Assembly (NCBI RefSeq): GCF_001007935.1
Contig: NZ_CP011451.1
Coordinates: 372,001 to 436,000, forward strand
Reading direction: 5' to 3'
DNA length: 64,000 bases
Source: Nitrosomonas communis
GTDB taxonomy: Bacteria; Pseudomonadota; Gammaproteobacteria; Burkholderiales; Nitrosomonadaceae
Below the pieces are notes generated by a model. It was not told the DNA's origin, searched no databases, and worked only from the letters and a program-made list of their open reading frames with translations. A program made the translations under genes and the position numbers. Shown here in pieces: positions 40,948 to 49,387 of the stretch. The first letter of the stretch is position 1. Each line of letters begins with the position of its first letter.

Positions 40948-41379
40948 GCCGCATATCTCCTGTAAAGAGGGATAGAAAAAATAAAGAAAAAAAGCACCCA
41001 TTTGCTCAAATGAGCGTTTTCATATTATGTACCGATGCTAAGGTATAACTAATAGCCTAGCAATAATGCAAAGGTATACAGTGTTTATTCGCTATTTGAT
41101 TGTTCAGTTCAGGTCGACGTTGAATAGTGTGTGTTTAAGGTATTCATATACGTTATGCCAAAGGGTAGCTGTTTTAAACAGCTGCGCAGCGGTTTTTAGC
41201 CCAAGCTTAAAGCTGTGCAGAAAATTGCATTAACAACTCTGTTTTTGCCTTCTTGAAATATGTATGTAAACCAGTTAGCGTCAAAGTACATAGCCTTCGT
41301 GCCGCGCTTCAGCTAGGCGGGCGAGCATATCTTGATTGCTGCCCCAGTATTACAAGCAAGCTCAAAATACTCATTTAAA
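40948..41379. other. Gene-free stretch upstream of the spherulin-like gene
   Basis: 432 bp. Holds the likely promoter of the minus-strand gene and a small palindrome (AGCTGTTT-T-AAACAGCT, about 41167-41183). Part of it may be the lost N-terminal half of the IS630 remnant that follows. Confidence 0.4.
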
Positions 41380-41745
41380 GGATTGGCATGCAAGAGTCCG
41401 AACCAATGTCATTGGGGCTCTGATCGAAAAGGCGCACCTGACCGTGAGCCTGTTCACAGCCAATATCAACGCTGATATCTTCATGCATGGGTTACGCAGG
41501 ATTTTTTGTCCAAAATCCCGCGTGCTTACATAATCGTCTGGGACAACGCGACGTTTCACAAACGGGCAGACATCAAAACCACGTTCACCAATGTGGGGAC
41601 ACGCTTGAATACCTGCCGTCTTATTCTCCTGACTTTAATCACATTGAACCAATATGGGCTCAGGCCAAAGCCATCAGAAGAAGGGAAGGTTGTTCCGTCG
41701 AGCAGCTCTTTGCCGGTTATGAAATTTGATTCATTTTATATGGGA
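41380..41745 (+). pseudogene. IS630-family transposase C-terminal remnant
   Basis: Across shifted frames it reads RVRTNVIGALIEKAHLTVSL, FTANINADIFMHG, QDFLSKIPRAYIIVWDNATF (DDE Asp), HKRADIKTTFTNVG and EYLPSYSPDFNHIEPIWAQA (DDE Glu), then KAIRRREGCSVEQLFAGYE. This is the IS630 catalytic half. The N-terminal HTH part is lost and at least two frameshifts are present. Confidence 0.75.
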
Positions 41746-42140
41746 TCTGCTATACCACTTCGCTAGCAACAATACCGCAGAATTTCGTATTGCGCTTACC
41801 ATCGCAATTAGATGTAGTGATGAGTAATTACTTCATCCCCAAAGAAGTTTAGTTTATGAATATTTTTTCCTGCTGATTCATCTCTATTACAAGAGGAGAA
41901 GAGAAAAAGTAAAAGGAATTGATGGTTTACTTGCTGTTGCTGAATAACAACCAACCTATCCTGTCATATAAAAAAATGTAGATGAAAAACGGACTTGATG
42001 AAATTGGCATTATCAGGCGTATTACTTCAGCAACGCTAACAAAACCATTCTTTAATTTACAAACAAGATAAAGAATAGGCCAAAATCTTCGCTTCAACCT
42101 ACAAAGCTGTTGATTTTATTATCGGTAAGTCAATGAAGGT
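41746..42140. other. Gene-free AT-rich stretch
   Basis: 395 bp with no supported gene, between the IS630 remnant and oriC-like copy B. Confidence 0.45.
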
Positions 42141-42413
42141 AATAAAAAAAACGACAATGATTAGTCCTTCTCATTATGGTTAATGCTGAAACTTTGTGAA
42201 TAAACTCTGTATAATTTTTGCATAACAAGGAAAAAAGTTAATCTTTAAATTTTATCCACAAACTATCCAGTTAACATTCCTACTTTATACAGATAAAAAT
42301 TTTCAATCAGGCTATTGATATTTAATATCTTTCTATAACTATACAGAAATTGGCTTTTAATTATTATCATTCCTAATCTCTAATTTAATAATCTTTGATC
42401 ATAGTAATTAGTT
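42141..42413 (-). repeat. oriC-like inverted repeat, copy B
   Basis: Reverse-complement partner of 39694-39960. It holds TTATCCACA at 42252-42260 and TGTGAATAA at 42195-42203, so the two-box arrangement of copy A is kept in mirror image. Similarity runs from AAAAAACGAC on the left to about TAATTAG on the right, well beyond the boxes. Confidence 0.75.
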
Positions 42414-42766
42414 TCTAACCAGTACCAGTCAAAATTTATAACCAGCCAAATACGGCCTTAAACGCTTAGCCAAGATCGTACAGACCATTTTAGTAATAAA
42501 CTACTTTCTTAGCTGCTGCTAACCATAAGTCCCAGATATATGCACGAATAAGTGCATTATCGATAATGCACTGATATTATTTGCTACAACGCAATATCAC
42601 TCTCTTTTACTTTTTACTATAAATCTTCCTAACAAGCGGAAAGTAAGCTGCGGCTAGGTTAAAATACCGTCTGTAATTTTTTGCTTGCTGCTGATATTGC
42701 GCCTGCAGAAAAATAAATTTTTGGTACCAGACTACTCAGCAAATAAATAAAGGAATATTGATAGTT
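42414..42766. other. Intergenic region upstream of the DAHP synthase gene
   Basis: 353 bp without a gene. AAGGAA at 42750-42755 is the ribosome site for the next gene. No leader peptide or clear operator was recognised. Confidence 0.5.
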
Positions 42767-43843
42767 ATGAAATTTCAGACCGATGATTTACGCATTATCG
42801 GCATGCATGAACTTACCCCGCCGGTGGAATTGCACCGTGAGTATCCTATTACGGAAACAGCAACTGAGATGGTTCACTTAGCGCGCCAAGCCATTCACCG
42901 GATTTTGCATGGTGAAGAGGATCGCTTGCTAGTAGTGACAGGACCCTGCTCCATTCATGATGTAGATGCGGCGCTGGAATATGGTGCTCGCTTGAAACAT
43001 TTACGCGAAGTGTTCAAGGACCAACTACATATCGTTATGCGGGTATACTTCGAAAAACCACGGACCACTATCGGCTGGAAAGGATTAATCAACGACCCTG
43101 ACCTGGATAACAGCTTTCACATCAATAAGGGTTTGCGCATAGCGCGTAAACTACTGCTGGATTTAAATAACCTGGGGATGCCTGCGGCTACGGAATATCT
43201 TGATTTGATCAGTCCCCAGTATCTGTCAGATTTGATTAGCTGGGCCGCGATTGGGGCTCGCACCACTGAGAGCCAGGCGCACCGCGAATTGGCATCTGGT
43301 GTCTCCTGTCCTATTGGCTTCAAGAATGGCACCTATGGGAATCTAAACATTGCCATCGATGCGATTGGCGCCGCATCTCGGCCGCATCATTTTCTTTCGG
43401 TTACTAAAGAGGGCCGTACCGCCATTTTTGCTACGAAGGGGAATGAAGATTGCCACATCATCCTGCGCGGCGGACGCAAGACTAACTACGATAGCACCAG
43501 CGTAGCTGTGGCCATTGAAGATTTAACCAAAGCCAAGCTGCCACCTTACCTGATGATTGATTTCAGTCATGCCAACAGCCATAAAGACTACCGACGCCAG
43601 CCGGAGGTAAGCGCCAGTGTGGCAGAGCAGATTGCGAGTGGAAGTGATGCCATCTGCGGCGTGATGATCGAAAGTCATCTGGTTGAAGGCAATCAAAAAG
43701 CAGATGGCAAGAAACGTGAAGAATTAGTCTATGGACAAAGCATTACCGATGGCTGCATCAGCTTCGAGGCAACCGAACAGGTTTTATCTCAATTAGCGGA
43801 AGCCGTGGAGAAACGCAGAAAAGGATTAAAAAAGGCCTCATAA
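42767..43843 (+). CDS. aroG: 3-deoxy-7-phosphoheptulonate synthase (class I, AroF/G/H type)
   Basis: Condenses phosphoenolpyruvate and erythrose 4-phosphate, the first step of the shikimate pathway. The 358-residue protein carries VTGPCSIHD, YFEKPRTTIGWKGLINDPDL, GARTTESQAHRELASGVSCP and IDFSHANSHKD, all diagnostic of the metal-dependent class I enzymes. ATG 42767 is 11 bp after AAGGAA. The TTG at 42758 is too close to it. Which aromatic amino acid inhibits it cannot be told from sequence here. It stands alone between the IS graveyard and an IS982 element. Confidence 0.93.
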   Translation: MKFQTDDLRIIGMHELTPPVELHREYPITETATEMVHLARQAIHRILHGEEDRLLVVTGPCSIHDVDAALEYGARLKHLREVFKDQLHIVMRVYFEKPRTTIGWKGLINDPDLDNSFHINKGLRIARKLLLDLNNLGMPAATEYLDLISPQYLSDLISWAAIGARTTESQAHRELASGVSCPIGFKNGTYGNLNIAIDAIGAASRPHHFLSVTKEGRTAIFATKGNEDCHIILRGGRKTNYDSTSVAVAIEDLTKAKLPPYLMIDFSHANSHKDYRRQPEVSASVAEQIASGSDAICGVMIESHLVEGNQKADGKKREELVYGQSITDGCISFEATEQVLSQLAEAVEKRRKGLKKAS

Positions 43844-43870
43844 GCGAACCGCCGTACTCCATTTCCTAAC

Positions 43871-44877
43871 ATAACGTGAGTTCGACATAAGAATCATCAA
43901 ATCACGACTGGAAGAGCTTGAGGGAGCCTGATATTAAGTGAGGGTTTCTTCTCGCGAAAGGTGTAAGCCACCAATCCGGCTATCAGATTAACAAAAAAGT
44001 TAACTGGGCTGCGATGGCGGGAGTGCTCGATTTGCGAGATATTCTTCAATGGGTCATTGACGCTCTCAATGATCGAACGTTTACGTAGCAGCAGCTTGTC
44101 AAACAACGGCAACAGCTTGTTTTTCATGTTCTTGCGTACTTTGGTGATGAGCTGCACGCCTTGCTCGCGGAGTTGCTCAAAGAGTGATTGCGAAATGTAG
44201 CCCCGGTCACCGAAGAGTTTGCCAAACAAGGAGCGCGTCACCTCTGGTACCGGGTCACGGTCATCCACATTGCCCGCCGTTATTTTTACCCCTGGCAATT
44301 CTCCCTGGTCATTAATGACCAGGTGCAGCTTGAATCCATAAAACCAACCCATGCTGGTCTTTCCCCGGGCAGCAAACCCTGCCATTACTTGATGAGACCC
44401 AATACGGCGATTATGGCACACACTAATCTTAGTCGAATCAATGAAACTGATCCCACTACATTGCCCAAAGCGACTGGTCAGAAAACAGCACAAAGGCACC
44501 AGGCTACCTTGCAACAGCTCCACAAAGCGGTGGTAACTCACCAACCCTGGAAAATAATCGCGCTGATACCTCAACACGTAATTCAGGTAATAGTGTTTAA
44601 ACGTCCGGTACCCGGATAGATGAAACCCGACCATGATGGTCATGATTTCGCTTAGACACAGCGCTCCTTGCCGCCGACGCTGTTTCAGCGATGACTCTAA
44701 TAAGTGCTGCTCCCATTGCGGCTCAAACTCTTTACAAAATTCGTCACTCTCACAAAAAATCGTTGTAGTATCCATGGAAATCTGACTCCTCTCATGATGA
44801 AATTCTTTTGCAAAACCATTTCATCATAAGGAATTCAGGTTTCTTTTACAGCTTTTCTTATGTCGAACTCACGTTAT
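43871..44877 (-). mobile_element. IS982-family insertion sequence, intact
   Basis: About 1,007 bp bounded by a perfect 23-bp inverted repeat, whose inner 20 bases read ACGTGAGTTCGACATAAGAA at the left (43874-43893) and its complement at the right (44855-44874). It encloses one full-length transposase. The target duplication is not evident. The element lies 27 bp after the aroG stop and could affect downstream transcription. Confidence 0.85.
43897..44775 (-). CDS. IS982-family transposase
   Basis: A 292-residue DDE transposase without frameshifts. The N-terminus has LCLSEIMTIMVGFHLSGYRT. The catalytic part carries SFIDSTKISVCHNRR (first Asp), FGDRGYISQSLFEQL (second Asp) and RKRSIIESVNDPLKN (Glu), followed by the C-terminal FFVNLIAGLVAY. 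This is the IS982 order and size. It is flanked by intact terminal repeats, so the element may still move. Confidence 0.88.
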   Translation of the reverse strand: MDTTTIFCESDEFCKEFEPQWEQHLLESSLKQRRRQGALCLSEIMTIMVGFHLSGYRTFKHYYLNYVLRYQRDYFPGLVSYHRFVELLQGSLVPLCCFLTSRFGQCSGISFIDSTKISVCHNRRIGSHQVMAGFAARGKTSMGWFYGFKLHLVINDQGELPGVKITAGNVDDRDPVPEVTRSLFGKLFGDRGYISQSLFEQLREQGVQLITKVRKNMKNKLLPLFDKLLLRKRSIIESVNDPLKNISQIEHSRHRSPVNFFVNLIAGLVAYTFREKKPSLNIRLPQALPVVI

Positions 44878-45094
44878 ATTATGGTAAAAAGTGTTTTTGT
44901 TCCAGGAAACTTGCCTCAAACCTGTTTTCATGACTAACTAACGGATCATCCCAGTAAAGCCTTTACCGCTCACGGTGAACTCATCAATCTGCCAGGCAAT
45001 TGGCATTGGCCTTGGACGAGCTCAGATTGAACGGCATTTTTCTTAATGTTATGTTGGAACAGTTTTCTAGAGATGACTTTTTATCAGAGGATGG

Positions 45095-45469
45095 ATGATG
45101 AGTGAGCAAAAGAAAGAAATCACTGTCTATTACGACGGTTCCTGCCCAGCTTGTATCAAGGACCGGCAAAACTATGAAAAACTGGCAGGAAAAGAGGGGG
45201 AAGATATCTGCTGGTTCGATATCACCGGCCAGGATGATCATTTACGTGAAATCGGTATCGATCCACGCAAAGCCTTGAGTGAACTGCATGTGCGCGATGA
45301 AAATCAACGGGTCGTTTCTGAACTGGATGCCTATATTTTGCTGATGTCACGCGTGCCGTTACTCAAACCGCTCGCCTGGTTGATCGGCTTGCCCGTGATT
45401 CGTCCCTGGCTGTCCTCGCTCTACCACCGCATGGTCCAGCGCCGCTTAGAAAAAACAGGACGGCTGTAG
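45095..45469 (+). CDS. DCC-family (DUF393) thiol-disulfide oxidoreductase-like protein
   Basis: A 124-residue member of the DUF393 family, named after its N-terminal DxxCxxC motif, here YYDGSCPACIKDR. It continues with the conserved WFDITG and VRDENQRVVSELDAYILLMSR. A short hydrophobic C-terminal half follows (PLLKPLAWLIGLPVIRPWL). It is predicted redox-active, but the substrate is unknown. The stop codon abuts the ATG of the next gene, so the two are coupled and probably work together. The GC content is above that of the preceding IS region. Confidence 0.8.
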   Translation: MMSEQKKEITVYYDGSCPACIKDRQNYEKLAGKEGEDICWFDITGQDDHLREIGIDPRKALSELHVRDENQRVVSELDAYILLMSRVPLLKPLAWLIGLPVIRPWLSSLYHRMVQRRLEKTGRL

Positions 45470-46348
45470 ATGGACGAAAAATTACATTTCCAAGGTAAAG
45501 ACGGTACCAAACTCACCTACTGCCGATGGACGCCGACGCAAAACTTGCAAAGTAATCCCCCTGTCACACCACTGGTGTTGCTGCATGGCGCTGCGAGCAA
45601 CTCCACTCGCTGGTGGTATTTCACCCAGCACAGCCGCCTGGCTGCTGATCATTTGTTGTTGCGCCCGGATTTGCGAGGACACGGCGAATCGATGTGGCGC
45701 GGGCCAGCACGACTCGATGATTGGAGCCAGGACATCGCTACCCTTCTACAGCATGAACATCAGCCACGTGCTATCCTCGTCGGTCATTGTCTCGGCGCCA
45801 ATATTGCCCTCAACTTTGCCGCGCGCTATCCCGACATGTGCGCTGGCCTGGTACTGATTGAACCCTTGGCGCGTGAAGCGGTTACTGGCATTCTGGCTCG
45901 ATTGCGGCCATTCATACCACTGCTGCGAGTCGCCGTGTCACTGATTAAACTACTCAACCGACTTGGTCTCTATCGACGCCAACTCGGCACATTGGATCTG
46001 CAGGTACTGGATCGCCGCGTACATGAAGCAAGTCCTTCCGAGCTGCAAACCATGCTGATAGACTATGGCAGCCCCAAGCATGATCTCAAAGTCATCCCGA
46101 CAGCGCAGTACCTCAATAACCTGATTGAGATTATGCGTCCCTTGCCCATTGATGAGGTGCGCTGCCCTGCCCTCGTCATCCAGTCAAGTGGACGCAGTAT
46201 TACTGATCCGGAACAAACCCAAACCCTTTTGCAGCAATTACCGCAAGTAGAATTCGCCACGGTTAACTCCGAACACTGGTTACCGGCCACTCATCCTGAT
46301 GAGCTATGCGAGTTGATTGATAACTGGGTGTTGAAAAATCATAATTGA
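45470..46348 (+). CDS. Alpha/beta hydrolase
   Basis: A 292-residue alpha/beta-fold hydrolase. It has the oxyanion-hole region LVLLHGAASNSTRWWYF and LLRPDLRGHGESMWRG. The nucleophile elbow should be GHCLGA (LVGHCLGANIALNFAARY), which puts Cys where Ser is usual, and the late His lies in VNSEHWLPATHP. A Cys nucleophile, as in dienelactone hydrolase-like relatives, is possible. It starts immediately after the DCC protein gene. The substrate cannot be predicted. Confidence 0.82.
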   Translation: MDEKLHFQGKDGTKLTYCRWTPTQNLQSNPPVTPLVLLHGAASNSTRWWYFTQHSRLAADHLLLRPDLRGHGESMWRGPARLDDWSQDIATLLQHEHQPRAILVGHCLGANIALNFAARYPDMCAGLVLIEPLAREAVTGILARLRPFIPLLRVAVSLIKLLNRLGLYRRQLGTLDLQVLDRRVHEASPSELQTMLIDYGSPKHDLKVIPTAQYLNNLIEIMRPLPIDEVRCPALVIQSSGRSITDPEQTQTLLQQLPQVEFATVNSEHWLPATHPDELCELIDNWVLKNHN

Positions 46349-46452
46349 ATATTCGAATTGAATATTCGCCTTGAATACAACTCGTTTGACTGATACGCTT
46401 GCAGGTGCTCAAATCGGCACTCTCTAATGGACATACTCCTGCAGTAACCCTT

Positions 46453-48138
46453 ATGAATCTTGAAGAACAGCAATTTCTCAACGAACTTGATAGGAGCCTA
46501 TGGACCATGGCCAACAAGCTGCTGCCGATGCTCGATGCCGCGGTGTACAAGCATGTGGTGCTTGGTCTCATTTTCCTCAAATACGTGTCAGGTGCGTTCA
46601 AGGAACGGCGTGATGAGCTTGAACTTGCCTTCCGCGACCCGAACCATGACTATTACCTGGGCGACGACAGCACCGAGCTGATCGAACAGGAGCTCGAAGC
46701 GCGCGACTACTACACCGAAAAGAACGTATTCTGGGTGCCGGCGCTGGCACGCTGGGATTTCCTGCAGGCCAATGCCAAGGTCGCCGTCGGCACCGTGCTG
46801 CAGGTTAAGAATGGTAAGACTACCGAATACAAATTCAACGGCATCGGCCGCCTGCTGGACGATGCGCTCGAGGCAGTCGAGAAGGAAAACCCCAAACTCA
46901 AAGGCGTGCTGGAAAAAGACTACGCGCGCAAGCAGATCGACGCCGCACTGCCGGGTCTGATCGACCTTATCGCTGAAATTCCGTTCAAGCATGGCACGCT
47001 CAAGGCCAAAGACATCCTCGGCCATGTATATGAATACTTCCTTGGCGAATTCGCCATGGCTGAGGGCAAAAAGGGCGGGCAGTATTACACGCCCAAGAGC
47101 ATCGTCACCCTCATCGTCGAAATGCTGGAGCCCTACCAGGGCCGCGTGTACGACCCCTGCTGCGGCTCCGGCGGCTTCTTTGTGCAATCGGAAAAATTTG
47201 TCGAAGAGCACGGCGGCCGCATCGGCCAGATTTCGGTTTATGGGCAGGAATCCAACCCTACCACCTGGCGGTTGGCCTCGATGAACATGGCCATCCGCGG
47301 CATGGACTTCGACTTCGGCAAAGAACCCGCCAGCACCCACACCCGCGACCAGCACCTTGACTTGCGCGCCGACTTCATTATGGCCAATCCATCATTCAAC
47401 ATGAAAGAATGGAACAGCGGCGTGAAAGACGACGACCCGCGCTGGCAATACGGCATTCCGCCCGCCAGCAATGCCAACTTCGCCTGGATGCAACACATGA
47501 TCCACCATCTGGCGCCGCACGGCAGCATGGCGCTGCTGCTCGCCAACGGCTCCATGAGCAGCAATACCAACAACGAATGCGACATTCGCAAGGCGCTGAT
47601 CGAGGCAGACCTGATCGAATGCATGGTCGCGCTACCCAGCCAGCTTTTCACCAACACCCAGATCCCCGCCTGCATCTGGTTCCTCACCAAGAACAAACAA
47701 GCTGGCCGTCATTCCAGCGAAAGCGGGAATCCAGAGTTCAGAAACCGCAAGGGCGAAACCCTGTTCATTGACGCGCGCAACCTCGGCTACATGAAAGACC
47801 GCGTGCTGCGCGACTTCGCGCCCGAAGACATCCGCAAGATCGCTGACACCTTCCACACCTGGAGGCAATCCATTCGCCCTGAGCCTATCGAAAAGCAACT
47901 CATTTATCAAAATATCCCCGGTTTCTGCAAATCTGTCACGCTGGCTGAAATTAAAAAACACGATTACGTGCTCACCCCAGGCCGCTACGTCGGTGCGGCG
48001 GAGCAGGAAGCCGACGGCGAACTGTTTGAGAACAAGATGGCGCGGCTTACGGCGCAACTGAACAAGCAATTTGGCGAAAGCGCGCGGCTGGAAGCGGTGA
48101 TACGCGAGAATTTGGCGAGGTTGGGTTATGGCGGGTGA
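46453..48138 (+). CDS. hsdM: Type I restriction-modification methyltransferase HsdM
   Basis: Modification subunit of a type I RM system; it would methylate adenine N6 at the HsdS-defined site. ATG 46453 (MNLEEQQFLNELDRSLW) gives 561 residues; the frame is open back to 46399. HsdM N-terminal helices precede the SAM motif VYDPCCGSGGFFVQSEKF. The catalytic motif reads NPSF (about residue 312) rather than the usual NPPF/NPPY. Near residues 418-430 a 28-bp dispersed repeat is inserted in frame (GRHSSESGNPEF). The local GC content is clearly higher than the flanks, suggesting horizontal origin. It overlaps hsdS by 11 bp. Confidence 0.92.
   Translation: MNLEEQQFLNELDRSLWTMANKLLPMLDAAVYKHVVLGLIFLKYVSGAFKERRDELELAFRDPNHDYYLGDDSTELIEQELEARDYYTEKNVFWVPALARWDFLQANAKVAVGTVLQVKNGKTTEYKFNGIGRLLDDALEAVEKENPKLKGVLEKDYARKQIDAALPGLIDLIAEIPFKHGTLKAKDILGHVYEYFLGEFAMAEGKKGGQYYTPKSIVTLIVEMLEPYQGRVYDPCCGSGGFFVQSEKFVEEHGGRIGQISVYGQESNPTTWRLASMNMAIRGMDFDFGKEPASTHTRDQHLDLRADFIMANPSFNMKEWNSGVKDDDPRWQYGIPPASNANFAWMQHMIHHLAPHGSMALLLANGSMSSNTNNECDIRKALIEADLIECMVALPSQLFTNTQIPACIWFLTKNKQAGRHSSESGNPEFRNRKGETLFIDARNLGYMKDRVLRDFAPEDIRKIADTFHTWRQSIRPEPIEKQLIYQNIPGFCKSVTLAEIKKHDYVLTPGRYVGAAEQEADGELFENKMARLTAQLNKQFGESARLEAVIRENLARLGYGG
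47707..47734. repeat. Short dispersed repeat (dRS3-like) inside hsdM
   Basis: CGTCATTCCAGCGAAAGCGG followed by GAATCCAG; ATTCC pairs with GGAAT around a central GCGAAAGC. This is the pattern of the ATTCC-N-GGAAT repeats scattered in Neisseria and other proteobacterial genomes, there usually intergenic. Here it adds codons in frame between the KNKQ and RKGETLFIDARN segments of HsdM. Confidence 0.55.
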
Positions 48139-49387
48139 GTGGCAGATGCATACGCTCGGTGATTTGACCGTAAACCACGACAGCAAACGAAAGCCTGTCA
48201 AAGAGGCAGATCGTAAACCGGGGCCATATCCATATTACGGTGCCTCCGGTATTGTCGATTACGTGGACGATTACTTGATCGATGGGAACTACCTATTGAT
48301 TGCTGAGGACGGCGAAAACTTGCGTACGCGCCAGACTCCCATTACTTTCATGGCCAGGGGAAAATCCTGGGTCAATAATCATGCACATATCGTTACAGGT
48401 AACGAGAAGACAGATACGCTCTTTTTGATGTACGCCCTACAGGCAACAGATATAAGCGGTTATCTAACTGGCGCCGTGATGCCTAAGCTTACACAAGGCA
48501 ATCTTAATAAAATTCAAATCTCGTGCCCGTCGTTAGATGAACAACGCGCCATCGCCCACATCCTCGGCACCCTCGACGACAAGATCGAACTGAACCGCCG
48601 CATGAACGAAACGCAGGAGGCCATAGCGCGGGCGATCTTCAAGTCCTGGTTCGTTGACTTCGACCCCGTCCGCGCCAAAGCCAGTGGCGAACCATCTGAA
48701 TCCATCTGCCGCCGCCTCGGCCTCACCCCTGACCTCCTCGCCCTGTTCCCTGACCGCTTCCAGGATTCCGAACTTGGCGAGATTCCGGAGAGGTGGCAGA
48801 TTGGCACTTTCGGTGATGTCGCCGAACATCCGCGGCGCGGTATTCAACCGACTGAGATTGCACCAACTACGCCCTACATTGCTCTCGAACACATGCCGCG
48901 ACGCTGTATTGCTTTGTCTGACTGGGATATGGCCGACGGTCTGGAAAGCAACAAATTCCAATTCAAGAAAGGCGAAATCTTGTTTGGAAAACTGCGCCCA
49001 TACTTTCACAAAGTGGGAGTCGCACCAATCGACGGAGTCTGTTCTACCGATATCGTTGTCGTAGCTCCGAAGGCTGAGGGGTGGTTCGGTTTCGTACTAG
49101 GCCACATATCAAGCGATGCTTTCGTTGAACACACTAACGCCGGTTCTACCGGTACAAAAATGCCGCGTACAAACTGGAACGACATGGTACGGTTCCAAAT
49201 CGTGATTCCTTCCAACATAATATCGGATACCTTTACTAGTCTTGTACGACCCATGGTTGAGCGGATTATCGCCTTGATTTACGAAGGACGAACTCTTGCT
49301 GGTTTGCGTGATGCGCTCCTCCCCAAACTCCTCTCTGGCAAATTGCGTGTGCCGAGCGCTGAGAACCTCGCTGAGGCGACTTCATGA
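48128..49387 (+). CDS. hsdS: Type I restriction-modification specificity subunit HsdS
   Basis: A 419-residue specificity subunit that recognises a bipartite DNA site through two target-recognition domains (about 1-130 and 220-370). They are separated by conserved helices, LDEQRAIAHILGTLDDKIEL and AIARAIFKSWFVDFDPVRAK; the second spacer helix near the C-terminus is RPMVERIIALIYEGRTL...LRDALLPKLLSGKL. The complete two-domain form is present. It overlaps hsdM by 11 bp and the next gene by 4 bp. Confidence 0.92.
   Translation: MAGEWQMHTLGDLTVNHDSKRKPVKEADRKPGPYPYYGASGIVDYVDDYLIDGNYLLIAEDGENLRTRQTPITFMARGKSWVNNHAHIVTGNEKTDTLFLMYALQATDISGYLTGAVMPKLTQGNLNKIQISCPSLDEQRAIAHILGTLDDKIELNRRMNETQEAIARAIFKSWFVDFDPVRAKASGEPSESICRRLGLTPDLLALFPDRFQDSELGEIPERWQIGTFGDVAEHPRRGIQPTEIAPTTPYIALEHMPRRCIALSDWDMADGLESNKFQFKKGEILFGKLRPYFHKVGVAPIDGVCSTDIVVVAPKAEGWFGFVLGHISSDAFVEHTNAGSTGTKMPRTNWNDMVRFQIVIPSNIISDTFTSLVRPMVERIIALIYEGRTLAGLRDALLPKLLSGKLRVPSAENLAEATS

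Noticed and set aside
46588-47355. A 255-codon open frame on the minus strand opposite hsdM
   Set aside because: It lies wholly antisense to a well-supported HsdM frame in GC-rich DNA, where antisense frames stay open by codon bias. No family resemblance or ribosome site was found.
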